From: Bacteroidota bacterium
GTDB taxonomy: Bacteria; Bacteroidota; Rhodothermia; Rhodothermales; JABDKH01
Assembly: GCA_020437385.1 (NCBI GenBank)
Contig: JAGQWL010000348.1
Coordinates: 1-42,530, forward strand
DNA length: 42,530 bases
Direction: 5' to 3'
This document shows positions 32,953 through 41,060 of this stretch, one piece after another. The notes under the pieces are model-generated. The model was given only the letters and a program-made list of their open reading frames with translations. It was not told the DNA's origin and did not search any database. Numbering within the stretch: position 1 is the stretch's first letter; each line of letters starts with the position of its first letter. The position numbers and the translations under genes were made by a program.

Positions 32953-33983
32953 ACCAGCCCTCCCAGAACGGAAAGCCGCCAGGCCTGCAGCGGTTCGTCG
33001 TCCGTATGCCCGTCATCGCGGGCATTGAAGTACGCATCCAATAGCGCCAGTTTGGCAAGCGCCGTCGCCGCCGTTACCGAGGCGTCAGGCTGAAGGACGC
33101 GATCCGCGAGGTATGACGCGGTCTGCTGAAGCGCTTCGCGGGGCGCCATATCGTGGACGAGCGCCGCCGTTTGAAGGAAATAGAATGCCAGATCTGCGAA
33201 TGGAAACCCATCAACCCGGCCGAACTCCCAGTCGAAAGCCGAAACCGCTCCCGAACGCAGCCGCAGGTTCCACGGCGCATAATCGCCATGTTGAATCGCC
33301 AGTTTCCAGCGGTGCGACGCGAGGTCAGCTACCAGTTTTGCCGCGTTCGGAGATCTGCGAATCAGGTCGTTCAACCACGGGTGCTCGGCAACGTCCAACT
33401 CCTTCCCGTATTGCCGCTGACTGCACCAATCGGCCACAGCGTCTGGAGGCGGCAGACTTACCGTGACGGGGTCTCCGTCCAGGGTCGAAACGATGAGCAT
33501 TTCGCCATCCCCAACCGCTCCAAACTTCAGATTGCGCGGAGCCGCTTCGTCCGGAAGCTCATTCAGCAGGGCACTTTCGCGACGCAGCCGTTCCAGGGCG
33601 GTCGCCCCCTCGGCGTACTTTCCGTACGCGACCACTTCGCCATTCGTGCCTCGAAACTGGACGGTCACCTTCTGCGTCGGTCCCGGGGTGCCGACGAGCA
33701 CGGAGGCATCGGATATCTCCGGCAGGATGTCCTCGACAAAGTCCGCGAGCAGCCAATCGCGTGATGTCTCTCTGGGCCTCGCGTTCGGCACGAGCGCGAC
33801 GCGAGACCGCACGGCAGTCCGATACAAACGACCTCGCAGCCGGAACGCGGGGAAAAGCCCACTTCTGTTCCACCGCTCCGCCGCCGTTCCCGAAGAAAAC
33901 AGCAGCCGTGGGTTGGACCACGACGGGAGCGCGCAAACCTCACTGCCTCCCGGCATCATTGAGAGAAGTGTAGAAAGCTTCAT
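32949..33983 (-). CDS. Aminoglycoside phosphotransferase-like kinase
   Basis: The protein is 344 residues from the ATG at 33983, which overlaps the upstream stop as ATGA. The C-terminal half has the phosphotransferase catalytic loop IQHGDYAPWNL (Asp234, Asn239) and the metal-binding Asp251 in SAFDWEFGR. These define the APH/choline-kinase-like fold. The N-terminal lobe (about 90-170) has GEVVAYGKYAEGATALERL, where Lys may contact ATP, and a Glu in the next helix. The substrate is unknown. Inside a polysaccharide locus, and coupled to an NTase/TMPK-like protein, phosphorylation of a sugar, polyol or amino alcohol is plausible but unproven. Confidence 0.78.
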   Translation of the reverse strand: MKLSTLLSMMPGGSEVCALPSWSNPRLLFSSGTAAERWNRSGLFPAFRLRGRLYRTAVRSRVALVPNARPRETSRDWLLADFVEDILPEISDASVLVGTPGPTQKVTVQFRGTNGEVVAYGKYAEGATALERLRRESALLNELPDEAAPRNLKFGAVGDGEMLIVSTLDGDPVTVSLPPPDAVADWCSQRQYGKELDVAEHPWLNDLIRRSPNAAKLVADLASHRWKLAIQHGDYAPWNLRLRSGAVSAFDWEFGRVDGFPFADLAFYFLQTAALVHDMAPREALQQTASYLADRVLQPDASVTAATALAKLALLDAYFNARDDGHTDDEPLQAWRLSVLGGLV

Positions 33984-35365
33984 CGCAGCCAGAAACGCTT
34001 TTCGACGCGGTCGGCCATGCGATCGACGATAACCCATTCGGCCTCTGCCAGGGTGCTATCGAGTTCGCCTGACGCATCAACAATCCTGAAACTCTTGAGG
34101 CGATGCGCAAGCAGTTTGTACGCCTCACGCTGTCGAACGGTCTCCTCGTACGTTACTTCTGTTTTTCGTGACTGAATGACGTCGGCCGGGGCGTCGAGAA
34201 ACAGAAAAACATCGGGCTTCGGAATAAAGCGAGCGAGCAGGGCCGGAAGAAACGCGGGGCCGCCGTAGCGATAACGTCGAGGATCGACAATCAGGTCGTG
34301 GAAGTAGCGATCGAAAACAACAAGTTTCGACCGAATCAACAGCGGCTTGACAGTGAACAGGTAGCCCGCGATGTAGTCAAACGTGTAATAGAGCAGCTTT
34401 GAGACCGAGCTCAGCCATCCACGGGGTTTCTTTCCGTGCGGATCAAGCGTCGGCATCCGGCTGCTCTCATCCAGAGTAACGCCGATTCGCGGCCGAAGGT
34501 GTATGTATTCATTTCCCCAGAACGCGAGGTCCAGACTCTTGCGGATGTGTTCGTTGACAGTGCTCTTCCCCGATCCATCCGGACCAAACACCGCAATGAA
34601 GAATCCCGTCGGCATCAGGATCCGGCCGATCAATCTCCGGACTTCCGAGATTCGAGCTCCCAGGGATCGCGGAATCCGCGAATGAAGCTCGGCTCGAAGA
34701 TCCGCTATCTTCGCGCTGACGATCGACCAATCGCCGGATTCGCCGGCAGCACAGATCAAATCGACAACTTCTGACTTCCAGTATTTCGCAAGCGCCGGTC
34801 GTATCGCATCAGGTGCTCGTCTGAACAGACGCGACAACACCTCCGCATGGTGCCGATCGAGTTGCTGCTTCTCGACCTTCTTGAGCATGTAGTAGAGAAA
34901 CGCTGCGGTACTTCCGGCGATGAAGTAGTCGGTTCCGTCATCCGCCGTAACAAACTCGCGTCCCCGCAGGATTTCGTCGTAGGGTATCAGCTTCCGACCG
35001 AACCTGTAGTAATCGCTGCAGGTGTCGAGTTGCATCAGATGCAGCGCGCCGCCGGCGTCGCGCCAGGCAAGGACAAAAAAGTATGCAGTCGGTTCGTGGC
35101 GGATGGACTGCATGAGACGGGCGTCGTGCGTGATGGCAAAACGCAGCAACAGTCGCGGCATCGATTTCAGCGCATTCGACGTTACAACGAGATCGACATC
35201 GCCATCCGCGCCGGCAACCATCTTCTCGTCGTCTCCGACGACACAGTACTCGACCATCTCGCGGTCGAGAAAAGCAAAAAGCTCACTCAGAACTCTCCAG
35301 CGTTCCGCACTGCCGGAGGTCGCCGACTCCTCACTCATTGTTGCTGTCAGCTGTGATTGATTCAT
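33980..35365 (-). CDS. Nucleotidyltransferase-like/thymidylate-kinase-like fusion protein
   Basis: The 461-residue protein has two parts. The N-terminal domain has a nucleotidyltransferase-like DxD motif (GADGDVDLVV, Asp56 and Asp58) followed by HLMQLDTCSDYYRFGR. It resembles the NTase-fold domains seen in polysaccharide clusters, but the usual GS motif upstream is weak. The C-terminal domain is a P-loop kinase with AVFGPDGSGKST (Lys267), VVFDRYFHDLIVDPRRY and FLFLDAPADVI, as in thymidylate kinases. The substrate is unknown; a role in DNA metabolism is unlikely in this setting. It overlaps the flippase gene upstream and the APH-like kinase gene downstream by ATGA at both ends, so the three act as one translational unit. 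Confidence 0.75.
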   Translation of the reverse strand: MNQSQLTATMSEESATSGSAERWRVLSELFAFLDREMVEYCVVGDDEKMVAGADGDVDLVVTSNALKSMPRLLLRFAITHDARLMQSIRHEPTAYFFVLAWRDAGGALHLMQLDTCSDYYRFGRKLIPYDEILRGREFVTADDGTDYFIAGSTAAFLYYMLKKVEKQQLDRHHAEVLSRLFRRAPDAIRPALAKYWKSEVVDLICAAGESGDWSIVSAKIADLRAELHSRIPRSLGARISEVRRLIGRILMPTGFFIAVFGPDGSGKSTVNEHIRKSLDLAFWGNEYIHLRPRIGVTLDESSRMPTLDPHGKKPRGWLSSVSKLLYYTFDYIAGYLFTVKPLLIRSKLVVFDRYFHDLIVDPRRYRYGGPAFLPALLARFIPKPDVFLFLDAPADVIQSRKTEVTYEETVRQREAYKLLAHRLKSFRIVDASGELDSTLAEAEWVIVDRMADRVEKRFWLR

Positions 35366-36732
35366 TGAGTGCTCACGACGGATGGGGTTTTCGCAACGCC
35401 GACCTCTTCGTCATCAACAAACTGAAGGTCCTTCGCCTTCGAGGAGACGCTGAAGAAGTACGCCATGAATGCCAGTTCAACACCCATGTTCAAGGAAAAG
35501 CCGATGATCGCACCGACGACGCCCATGTAATAGATGAGCAGAAGACCTATCGTCGCGGCGGTAATCGAGGACGAAACACTCGCCCAGAAAACGTAGTTGG
35601 GCTTCTCCAGCGACCGCAGCGCCGTCCTCACAACCACGGCCAAACCGGAAACAAATGGATAGGCACCGGCAAACCAGAGATACCCTGCGTACTCGACATA
35701 CTTGCCCTTGTACAGGAGTTGGATCAGGTTTTCGCCGAAAACGCCAAGAAGTATCCAGTAGAGTCCGTTAGCAACGATCAGCAAACCGGCTGTGGCAAAC
35801 ACGAAAGAGCGAAAGCGACCGGATTCGCGCGCCCGAACGAACATCGGCACAAGCAGGATTGACAGAGCGGCGTACGCATGTGCGGCGGGCATCATGAAGT
35901 TGAAGATTGCCTTCAGGATGCCGGGTGCGCTGGTGCCAACCATCAGGGGAAGCACGATGTAGGGGATGTTGCCCGGCAGCCAGCCCAGTACGCCCGTCGC
36001 AGTTGCCCATCCGCTGTATCGTCTGTGTTCGGAGATCGCCTCCGCGGCAGTAAGGTCCTCGCCGGTCGACTGATTGGAACGGAGTCGCCACAGAATCCAG
36101 AGACCACCTATCAGGCTGGTTCCAGACATTACTAGCAGGGCCGACGTGACAGTGAGAGACCCGGTCCTCTGAAGCGCATACGCGGCGGCCAGAACCAGCA
36201 CCATATAGATGATGCCGCCGAATGCAGACGTCTGAGGTCTCAGCAGCACGTAACAGGCCCGTCGCATCAGCCACAGGAACAGGATAAACGGTTGCGCAAC
36301 GGCGAGTACGAGGAGCGCCTCAGCGACGAGCGGCGATCCGAGCCGGCCCACAACAAACGAAATCAGCGCGAGGGCAATTCCGGAGAATACCGCGAACAGG
36401 ATATGTGCCTTTCGCAGGATCCCGACGTATGACCAGAATCGAGAGCGGAATCTCCCGGCTCCGAAGACCAACATGGGTTCGGTAATAATGCCGGTATGTA
36501 TCGTGCCGAAAAAGAGAAAGACGGAGAAGGCAACCGCGAAAGCACCGTACGCATTCTCGGTGAGGGCATCGATCAACAGGACATTGAGAACGAAGTTGCT
36601 CCCTGCGTAAAGCGCCTGGTCCAACACAGTCCAGAATCCCTTTCGGAACCACGTCAGGATCTGACCCAATATGGATCGATTCCCAGACAGAGATTCGTCT
36701 ATTGAACTAAGGCTTTCGATAGCTGAATGCAC
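35362..36732 (-). CDS. wzx: Wzx-type polysaccharide flippase (MOP superfamily)
   Basis: The 456-residue protein has about 12 membrane spans. The N-terminus is typical for the MATE/Wzx group (GFWTVLDQALYAGSNFVLNV), followed by regular helix pairs and a cytoplasmic C-terminal tail. It should flip the undecaprenyl-pyrophosphate-linked repeat unit across the inner membrane. The start codon appears to be GTG at 36732; no better ATG is seen before the first helix. It overlaps the NTase/TMPK gene by ATGA and follows the small SLBB gene by about 84 bp. Confidence 0.87.
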   Translation of the reverse strand: MHSAIESLSSIDESLSGNRSILGQILTWFRKGFWTVLDQALYAGSNFVLNVLLIDALTENAYGAFAVAFSVFLFFGTIHTGIITEPMLVFGAGRFRSRFWSYVGILRKAHILFAVFSGIALALISFVVGRLGSPLVAEALLVLAVAQPFILFLWLMRRACYVLLRPQTSAFGGIIYMVLVLAAAYALQRTGSLTVTSALLVMSGTSLIGGLWILWRLRSNQSTGEDLTAAEAISEHRRYSGWATATGVLGWLPGNIPYIVLPLMVGTSAPGILKAIFNFMMPAAHAYAALSILLVPMFVRARESGRFRSFVFATAGLLIVANGLYWILLGVFGENLIQLLYKGKYVEYAGYLWFAGAYPFVSGLAVVVRTALRSLEKPNYVFWASVSSSITAATIGLLLIYYMGVVGAIIGFSLNMGVELAFMAYFFSVSSKAKDLQFVDDEEVGVAKTPSVVSTQ

Positions 36733-36816
36733 CCGGAACTAAATGATGCCGAAAACACATGCGACATTGCGCTGCGTCTTCCGACGCAGCGTTGCAACGA
36801 TCACGATGCGATACTG

Positions 36817-37338
36817 TTATCGGTTTGCGCGATCGAAGATGATATACGCTGACGCGGTGGCGGTAACGATCTGCAAGGCATCACGCCAGCTGAAACCGGT
36901 CCGCTCGATCACATCGACCCGTACGACGTCTCCCTCCTGGAGGGCTGGGTACGAATTCGTGTACAACGCGCCGTCCTCGAGCTCAGACTCGAACAAGGGC
37001 ACGGCGGAATCTGTCGACGGGCGATAGAGCCGAATGCTGACTTCGCGCTTGTTGCGCCGCTGGCGAGCGCCGAGCTGGGGCCCACCGGACAAGGCAATGA
37101 GCTGTCCAAGCGTCGTACCGTCATTCACCTCGTACAAACCAGGCGACATGACACTTCCGATCATGTGCACTTGTATCGTTCGCGTGCCCGGCTGGACATA
37201 GTAGAAGTAGTCCGGAGCATTCGACTCTGTCTGCTCGACGCGCCCGATCATCTGGGCGGAGGCGGATTGCGACGGCAGTACCAGGACCGCGAGGATTACC
37301 ACAACTGCGCCATAAACGGCGACGGATCCACGTTTCAT
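36817..37338 (-). CDS. Small SLBB-domain polysaccharide export protein (copy 2)
   Basis: This 173-residue protein has a signal peptide (VVVILAVLVLPSQSASAQ). One SLBB unit follows, with QVHMIGSVMSPGLYEV and TLGQLIALSGGPQLGARQ near residues 55-90, then LQEGDVVRVDVI and a C-terminal hydrophobic helix (ALQIVTATASAYIIF). It is the second of two such short SLBB proteins; the other lies at 4693-5217 after the first Wzc. It lacks the Poly_export domain of Wza. The ATG at 37338 was preferred over a TTG inside the wzc gene. A periplasmic partner role to the adjoining Wzc is likely. Confidence 0.75.
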   Translation of the reverse strand: MKRGSVAVYGAVVVILAVLVLPSQSASAQMIGRVEQTESNAPDYFYYVQPGTRTIQVHMIGSVMSPGLYEVNDGTTLGQLIALSGGPQLGARQRRNKREVSIRLYRPSTDSAVPLFESELEDGALYTNSYPALQEGDVVRVDVIERTGFSWRDALQIVTATASAYIIFDRANR

Positions 37339-37357
37339 ATTCACTTTTGGTAGATAA

Positions 37358-39856
37358 CTAAGAGGTTGCAAGTTTCTCCTGGCGGTCGCCGCGGTAATAC
37401 TCGTTGTAGTACTGATAGCGGTACTTGTAGGTTGACTTGTAGCCCGGCACGCTGCTCGGGTCGAACTTGTTGATCACGGCACCGACGACGTTTGCGCCGA
37501 TGCTGTTCAACTCACCGATGGAGTGTTCCAGCGCTTCACGGTCTGTCGCCCCCGCCGCAGCCACGACGATCGTGGCGTCCGCCTGCGTCGCGACAATCGC
37601 TGCGTCGGCAGTCAACAATACGGGCGGCGTGTCGATGATAATGACGTCGAACATGTCCTTCAGGCGCTGGAGAAACACCCGGAACTCCCTGGACCCGAGC
37701 TGCTCAGCGGGGTCCGAGAGCGGCCGCTCCGGCGCGATCGCGAAAAGGTTGTCGATGCCGGTGGCGTAGTCGGCAAGAGACAGGCCGTCGATTCCGGCCG
37801 ACTTCCTGGTTTCCCGCGAACCTGCGCCGTTCATCATCGGGTCAAACGAATCGGAGCCGGTCGAGATATCCACCGAGTCGAGCAGTTTAGAAAGGTCAGG
37901 CTGTTCGCCAAGTCCGAGATACCGCGCAACAGTTGGCCGATGGAAGTCCGCACCGATGATGAGTGTCTTGCGCTTAGCCTTGGCCGCGGTTATCGCCAGG
38001 TTAATGGAGGTTGTGCTCTTCCCTACCGATGCCTCCGGGCTCGTCACCAGCACAGTCTGAACGACGCGATCCGGCATCGAAAACTGCAAGTTGACGTAGA
38101 GCCTTCGGTACGCTTCCGAAGTTGGAGAGGCAGGCGTCAGCAACGTGGCCAGGCCGGTGCTGATCTGTCGACCCTTGAAATCGGCGGTTCGAGCGCCCTT
38201 GAACTCAGACTTGATCACGTCTGCCATATCCGGGACGGCGCCGAGCAACGTAACACCCATCGACGTGATGTCATCTGGAGAGTAGATCTTCGAATCCATC
38301 CAGTGACGCACGATGGCAGCTCCCACACCCATCATGAGACCGAGTAGCAGGCCGAGCGCGATGTTGCGCGGCTTGTTCGGTTTGTCCGGTTCTGCCGGCG
38401 TGAACGCAGGTCGAAGAATCTCCGCAAATCCAACTTTTGACTCTTCGGCTATCCTTGCCTCCTGCAGCTTGTCGTTCAGACTCAGATAGCTGGCCTCGGC
38501 CGACTGGCGCTGTCGCTCAAGCTGGGCCAACTCCTGGGACTTCGACGGAATTGCCCGCAATTTACCGGAGCTTGCCGCGATCGTTCTACGGAGTTCGTTG
38601 ATCTTGCTGTCGAGCTGACTGGCCACGACCTTGTCATTCTCGATGTCGTTCTTGAGCGTCGACGCAAACGCGACGTCACTCGACGCACTCCCCGTTCCAC
38701 TGCTCGGCGAAACTTGCTGCGCGTACTGCTCGGACAGCGTCCGCAGGCGCTGGCGGTACGTTGCAAGCTGCTGCGTCATTCCCATCACGAAGGGTTCGCC
38801 CGAGGGATCGTCGCGAAGCTCAGGATTCTTCTGGTAGATTGGCTCCAGCTTGTTTTCGATCTCCTCGATCCGCTGTCTCACCTTTCCGATCTCTTCTTCA
38901 AGCCCTTCAGACAGCCCCTGCGACAGGGAAGGTGCCATATTGGCGAGTTGCTGCTCCTTCGCGGTGATCCCTCGCTCGAGCATGCTCTTTTCTACTCTCG
39001 CTTCGTTGAGCTGCGCTTCGAGCGTCGCGATTTCGGTGACCGTCAACGTCGACGCGGCCTCCAGAGAAACGGCACTCTGTGAGCGCTGGTATTCTGCGAT
39101 GCGGTCCTCGATCGTCTGCAGTTCTGTCTTGTGCTTGGTAATCTGATCTTCGAGGAAAGCCTTGGACTGTACGATCTGTTGCCGGCTGGCCTCCTGCGAA
39201 AAGCGTTTGTACTCGTCAGCGTAGGTATTCGCAATTTCCGCGGCCTCGATCGGGTTCTCACTTCGAACCTCGATTCGAATTGCCCCGGTCTGCCAGTCCC
39301 CTTCTGATCGAATACGGATGTAGTTCTCCTGAAGGTACTTCGCCCAGTCCGTGACGGTTGGTTCATGCCCGAGCGCGTCAACGAGATCCTCCTTCTTGTC
39401 AAGGAACGTGAAGTCGATGTCCGTCCCCTTGATCTTGTTTCCTTCCTGGAACAGCCGATCAACGGTACGTTCGGCAATGAGGATCGACTCCTGCAGTATC
39501 AGCGTCTGCGTGGCCTTGCTGGCATCCATCCCGGCAGCATCAACGCGGCCAAAGTCCAGCGCGTCCTGATTTGGAGCCTTGTTATTGTCGGTATTCAGGA
39601 TGAGAAGCGTGGAAGCCGAATACTCGGGCTTCATCAGAAGGGTGGCTACGGTCACCAGCAGGCCGACAACCAGAAACACGAGGCCGATCAGCCAGGCGCC
39701 ACGTTTCAGCAACTGGAGAAGCTGGTTAAAGGACTTCTTGATGTCCAATGTAGAACCCGTGCCGTAGGTACTCGGTGCGGTCGGATAGGCCGGATAGGAG
39801 CCTTGATGCGCGGAGTCGCCTGCTGAAGGATACTGACGGTTCGAATAGTTACTCAT
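37358..39856 (-). CDS. Wzc-like polysaccharide co-polymerase and BY-kinase (copy 2)
   Basis: The protein is 832 residues from the ATG at 39856; a TTG eight codons upstream is possible. It has a Gly/Pro/Tyr-rich N-terminal tail, a Wzz helix (LIGLVFLVVGLLVTVATLLM), a long coiled-coil periplasmic part, a second helix (IALGLLLGLMMGVGAAIV) and the ATPase domain. Walker A is SPEASVGKSTTS (Lys613) and Walker B is VIIIDTPPV. Walker A' reads LIIGADFHRP, with Gly635 where the first Asp of DxD normally is. The tail is tyrosine-rich (YKYRYQYYNEYY). It controls chain length; autokinase activity may be reduced. It is the first gene of the minus-strand block. Confidence 0.92.
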   Translation of the reverse strand: MSNYSNRQYPSAGDSAHQGSYPAYPTAPSTYGTGSTLDIKKSFNQLLQLLKRGAWLIGLVFLVVGLLVTVATLLMKPEYSASTLLILNTDNNKAPNQDALDFGRVDAAGMDASKATQTLILQESILIAERTVDRLFQEGNKIKGTDIDFTFLDKKEDLVDALGHEPTVTDWAKYLQENYIRIRSEGDWQTGAIRIEVRSENPIEAAEIANTYADEYKRFSQEASRQQIVQSKAFLEDQITKHKTELQTIEDRIAEYQRSQSAVSLEAASTLTVTEIATLEAQLNEARVEKSMLERGITAKEQQLANMAPSLSQGLSEGLEEEIGKVRQRIEEIENKLEPIYQKNPELRDDPSGEPFVMGMTQQLATYRQRLRTLSEQYAQQVSPSSGTGSASSDVAFASTLKNDIENDKVVASQLDSKINELRRTIAASSGKLRAIPSKSQELAQLERQRQSAEASYLSLNDKLQEARIAEESKVGFAEILRPAFTPAEPDKPNKPRNIALGLLLGLMMGVGAAIVRHWMDSKIYSPDDITSMGVTLLGAVPDMADVIKSEFKGARTADFKGRQISTGLATLLTPASPTSEAYRRLYVNLQFSMPDRVVQTVLVTSPEASVGKSTTSINLAITAAKAKRKTLIIGADFHRPTVARYLGLGEQPDLSKLLDSVDISTGSDSFDPMMNGAGSRETRKSAGIDGLSLADYATGIDNLFAIAPERPLSDPAEQLGSREFRVFLQRLKDMFDVIIIDTPPVLLTADAAIVATQADATIVVAAAGATDREALEHSIGELNSIGANVVGAVINKFDPSSVPGYKSTYKYRYQYYNEYYRGDRQEKLATS

Positions 39857-40400
39857 CTTGACGAGGTTAGAGGAAACCAATCCCTGTTTGTTTGCGCAGC
39901 TTGGCGATTAGCGCCGCCAGGCTCTGTTCTTTCTGCTTGTCGGAGGCAGCGAGTCCGATCGCACCGTGGAAGCAAACCGGTGTTCCCGGACCGTCTCATG
40001 CTGCGTCTCAAATGTGTATCACTTTCGTGCGCCGACGCGTCCCAACCTGCTGTGAATGCCCCAGATACGTTCAAAAACGCGGTGCGGCGAACCCAGAGCG
40101 GGACGGATGAACCCTTAGCGAAATCCAGACCAATCCGCGTGATTGGCATCCAGGCGCCCTTCGCCGGACCGGCGACATAGAGGAACTGGAGAGGTTGCAC
40201 AACAAGGGTTTCACCCAATCAACCTGTACGTACGATACTTGATAGTGGAGACGCGGCCTTATGGCAAGGCGAACCCGTAATATACTTTGAATCCACGTAT
40301 AATCTGGTCGACCAGCCGAAAGCCTCTAACGGTTAACGCGCATTTTCAGCGGTTTCGTACGTACACTTATCACGATGACTATTCGTAATCGGACCTGGTT
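39857..40400. other. Divergent intergenic region (wzc block versus pnuC operon)
   Basis: This 544-bp region should hold promoters for both divergent transcripts. It contains a widely spaced inverted repeat (40225-40235 and 40355-40365), a 12-bp palindrome (40304-40315) and a TATAAT hexamer (40298-40303). A 42-codon open fragment on the minus strand (39867-39995) has no start codon and is discussed as a possible relic. No full gene is supported here. Confidence 0.55.
40225..40365. promoter_or_regulatory. Inverted repeat, palindrome and -10-like box between divergent operons
   Basis: TGTACGTACGA (40225-40235) and its exact reverse complement TCGTACGTACA (40355-40365) flank a 119-bp segment. 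One more mismatch-tolerant extension gives 13 of 14 matches. Inside lies TATAAT (40298-40303), immediately followed by the perfect palindrome CTGGTCGACCAG (40304-40315), where a plus-strand transcript would begin. This would fit a regulator controlling one or both operons. No good -35 box was found. Confidence 0.35.
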
Positions 40401-41042
40401 GTGATCCGGACAGCGCTATTCATACTTGTCTTCCTCCTGGCGGTCAGCATCGTCGCGACGCTGCCGTACCCCGTGCTGCGGTTCGCACGACGGAACTGTC
40501 GAAGGCTCGACGGATCGTTCAGCAGACTCCGCATGCGAAAGGAGCTTCGGCATCTGGTGTCGTTCTCGGCAGAAGTGCTGATGGTGCCCATTCTGGCCTT
40601 TGGACTGGGAGGCAGCGTACTGTTCGCCGTCAATCGGTATCTCATTCCGATCCCCCTTCTGGAGAAGACCATCGAGCTGTTTGACGCGTCATTCTCCAAA
40701 TGGGATCAGAACATGGAGACCGGCAAGTATGGAGACATTGGCTACGATTACGGCGATTTCGGGGAGTCGGCGGGCTATTCCGAGAGCACCTCGTATATGC
40801 TCCGCAAGACCCTGAAGCACAACTGGCTTTTCGTGACCCTTCTGTTCATCGCGTTCGGGATCTTCGTCTACTGGTTCACAACGCGCTACTACCTCTATAT
40901 TGTCGACGAATACCGGAAAGGTGTATTTGCGAGACAGGTCCGCTATTCCCGGGTTGACGAGAAACGCGCCCTCGATGGGGGCATCCAGGATGTCGAAGCC
41001 CTCGATAACCGGTTTGACCGAAGGGCTTTTTCGGCGAAGTGA
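40401..41042 (+). CDS. Unknown membrane protein upstream of pnuC
   Basis: The 213-residue protein starts with GTG at 40401. It has an N-terminal membrane helix (ALFILVFLLAVSIVATLPY), a second hydrophobic stretch near 56-80 (VLMVPILAFGLGGSVLFAVN) and a third near 143-163 (LFVTLLFIAFGIFVYWFTT). A soluble Gly/Tyr-rich loop (YGDIGYDYGDFG) lies between the second and third, and a charged C-terminal tail follows the third. No family is recognised. It lies 18 bp before pnuC and is probably co-transcribed with it, so a link to nicotinamide riboside uptake is possible but not shown. Confidence 0.65.
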   Translation: MIRTALFILVFLLAVSIVATLPYPVLRFARRNCRRLDGSFSRLRMRKELRHLVSFSAEVLMVPILAFGLGGSVLFAVNRYLIPIPLLEKTIELFDASFSKWDQNMETGKYGDIGYDYGDFGESAGYSESTSYMLRKTLKHNWLFVTLLFIAFGIFVYWFTTRYYLYIVDEYRKGVFARQVRYSRVDEKRALDGGIQDVEALDNRFDRRAFSAK

Positions 41043-41060
41043 CGAACAACCGGGCGCTCC

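Noticed and set aside
39853-40218. Minus-strand frame of 121 codons overlapping the start of the second wzc
   Set aside because: It overlaps the wzc start and the intergenic region, and it has an arginine-rich composition without a recognisable domain. It is treated as non-coding.
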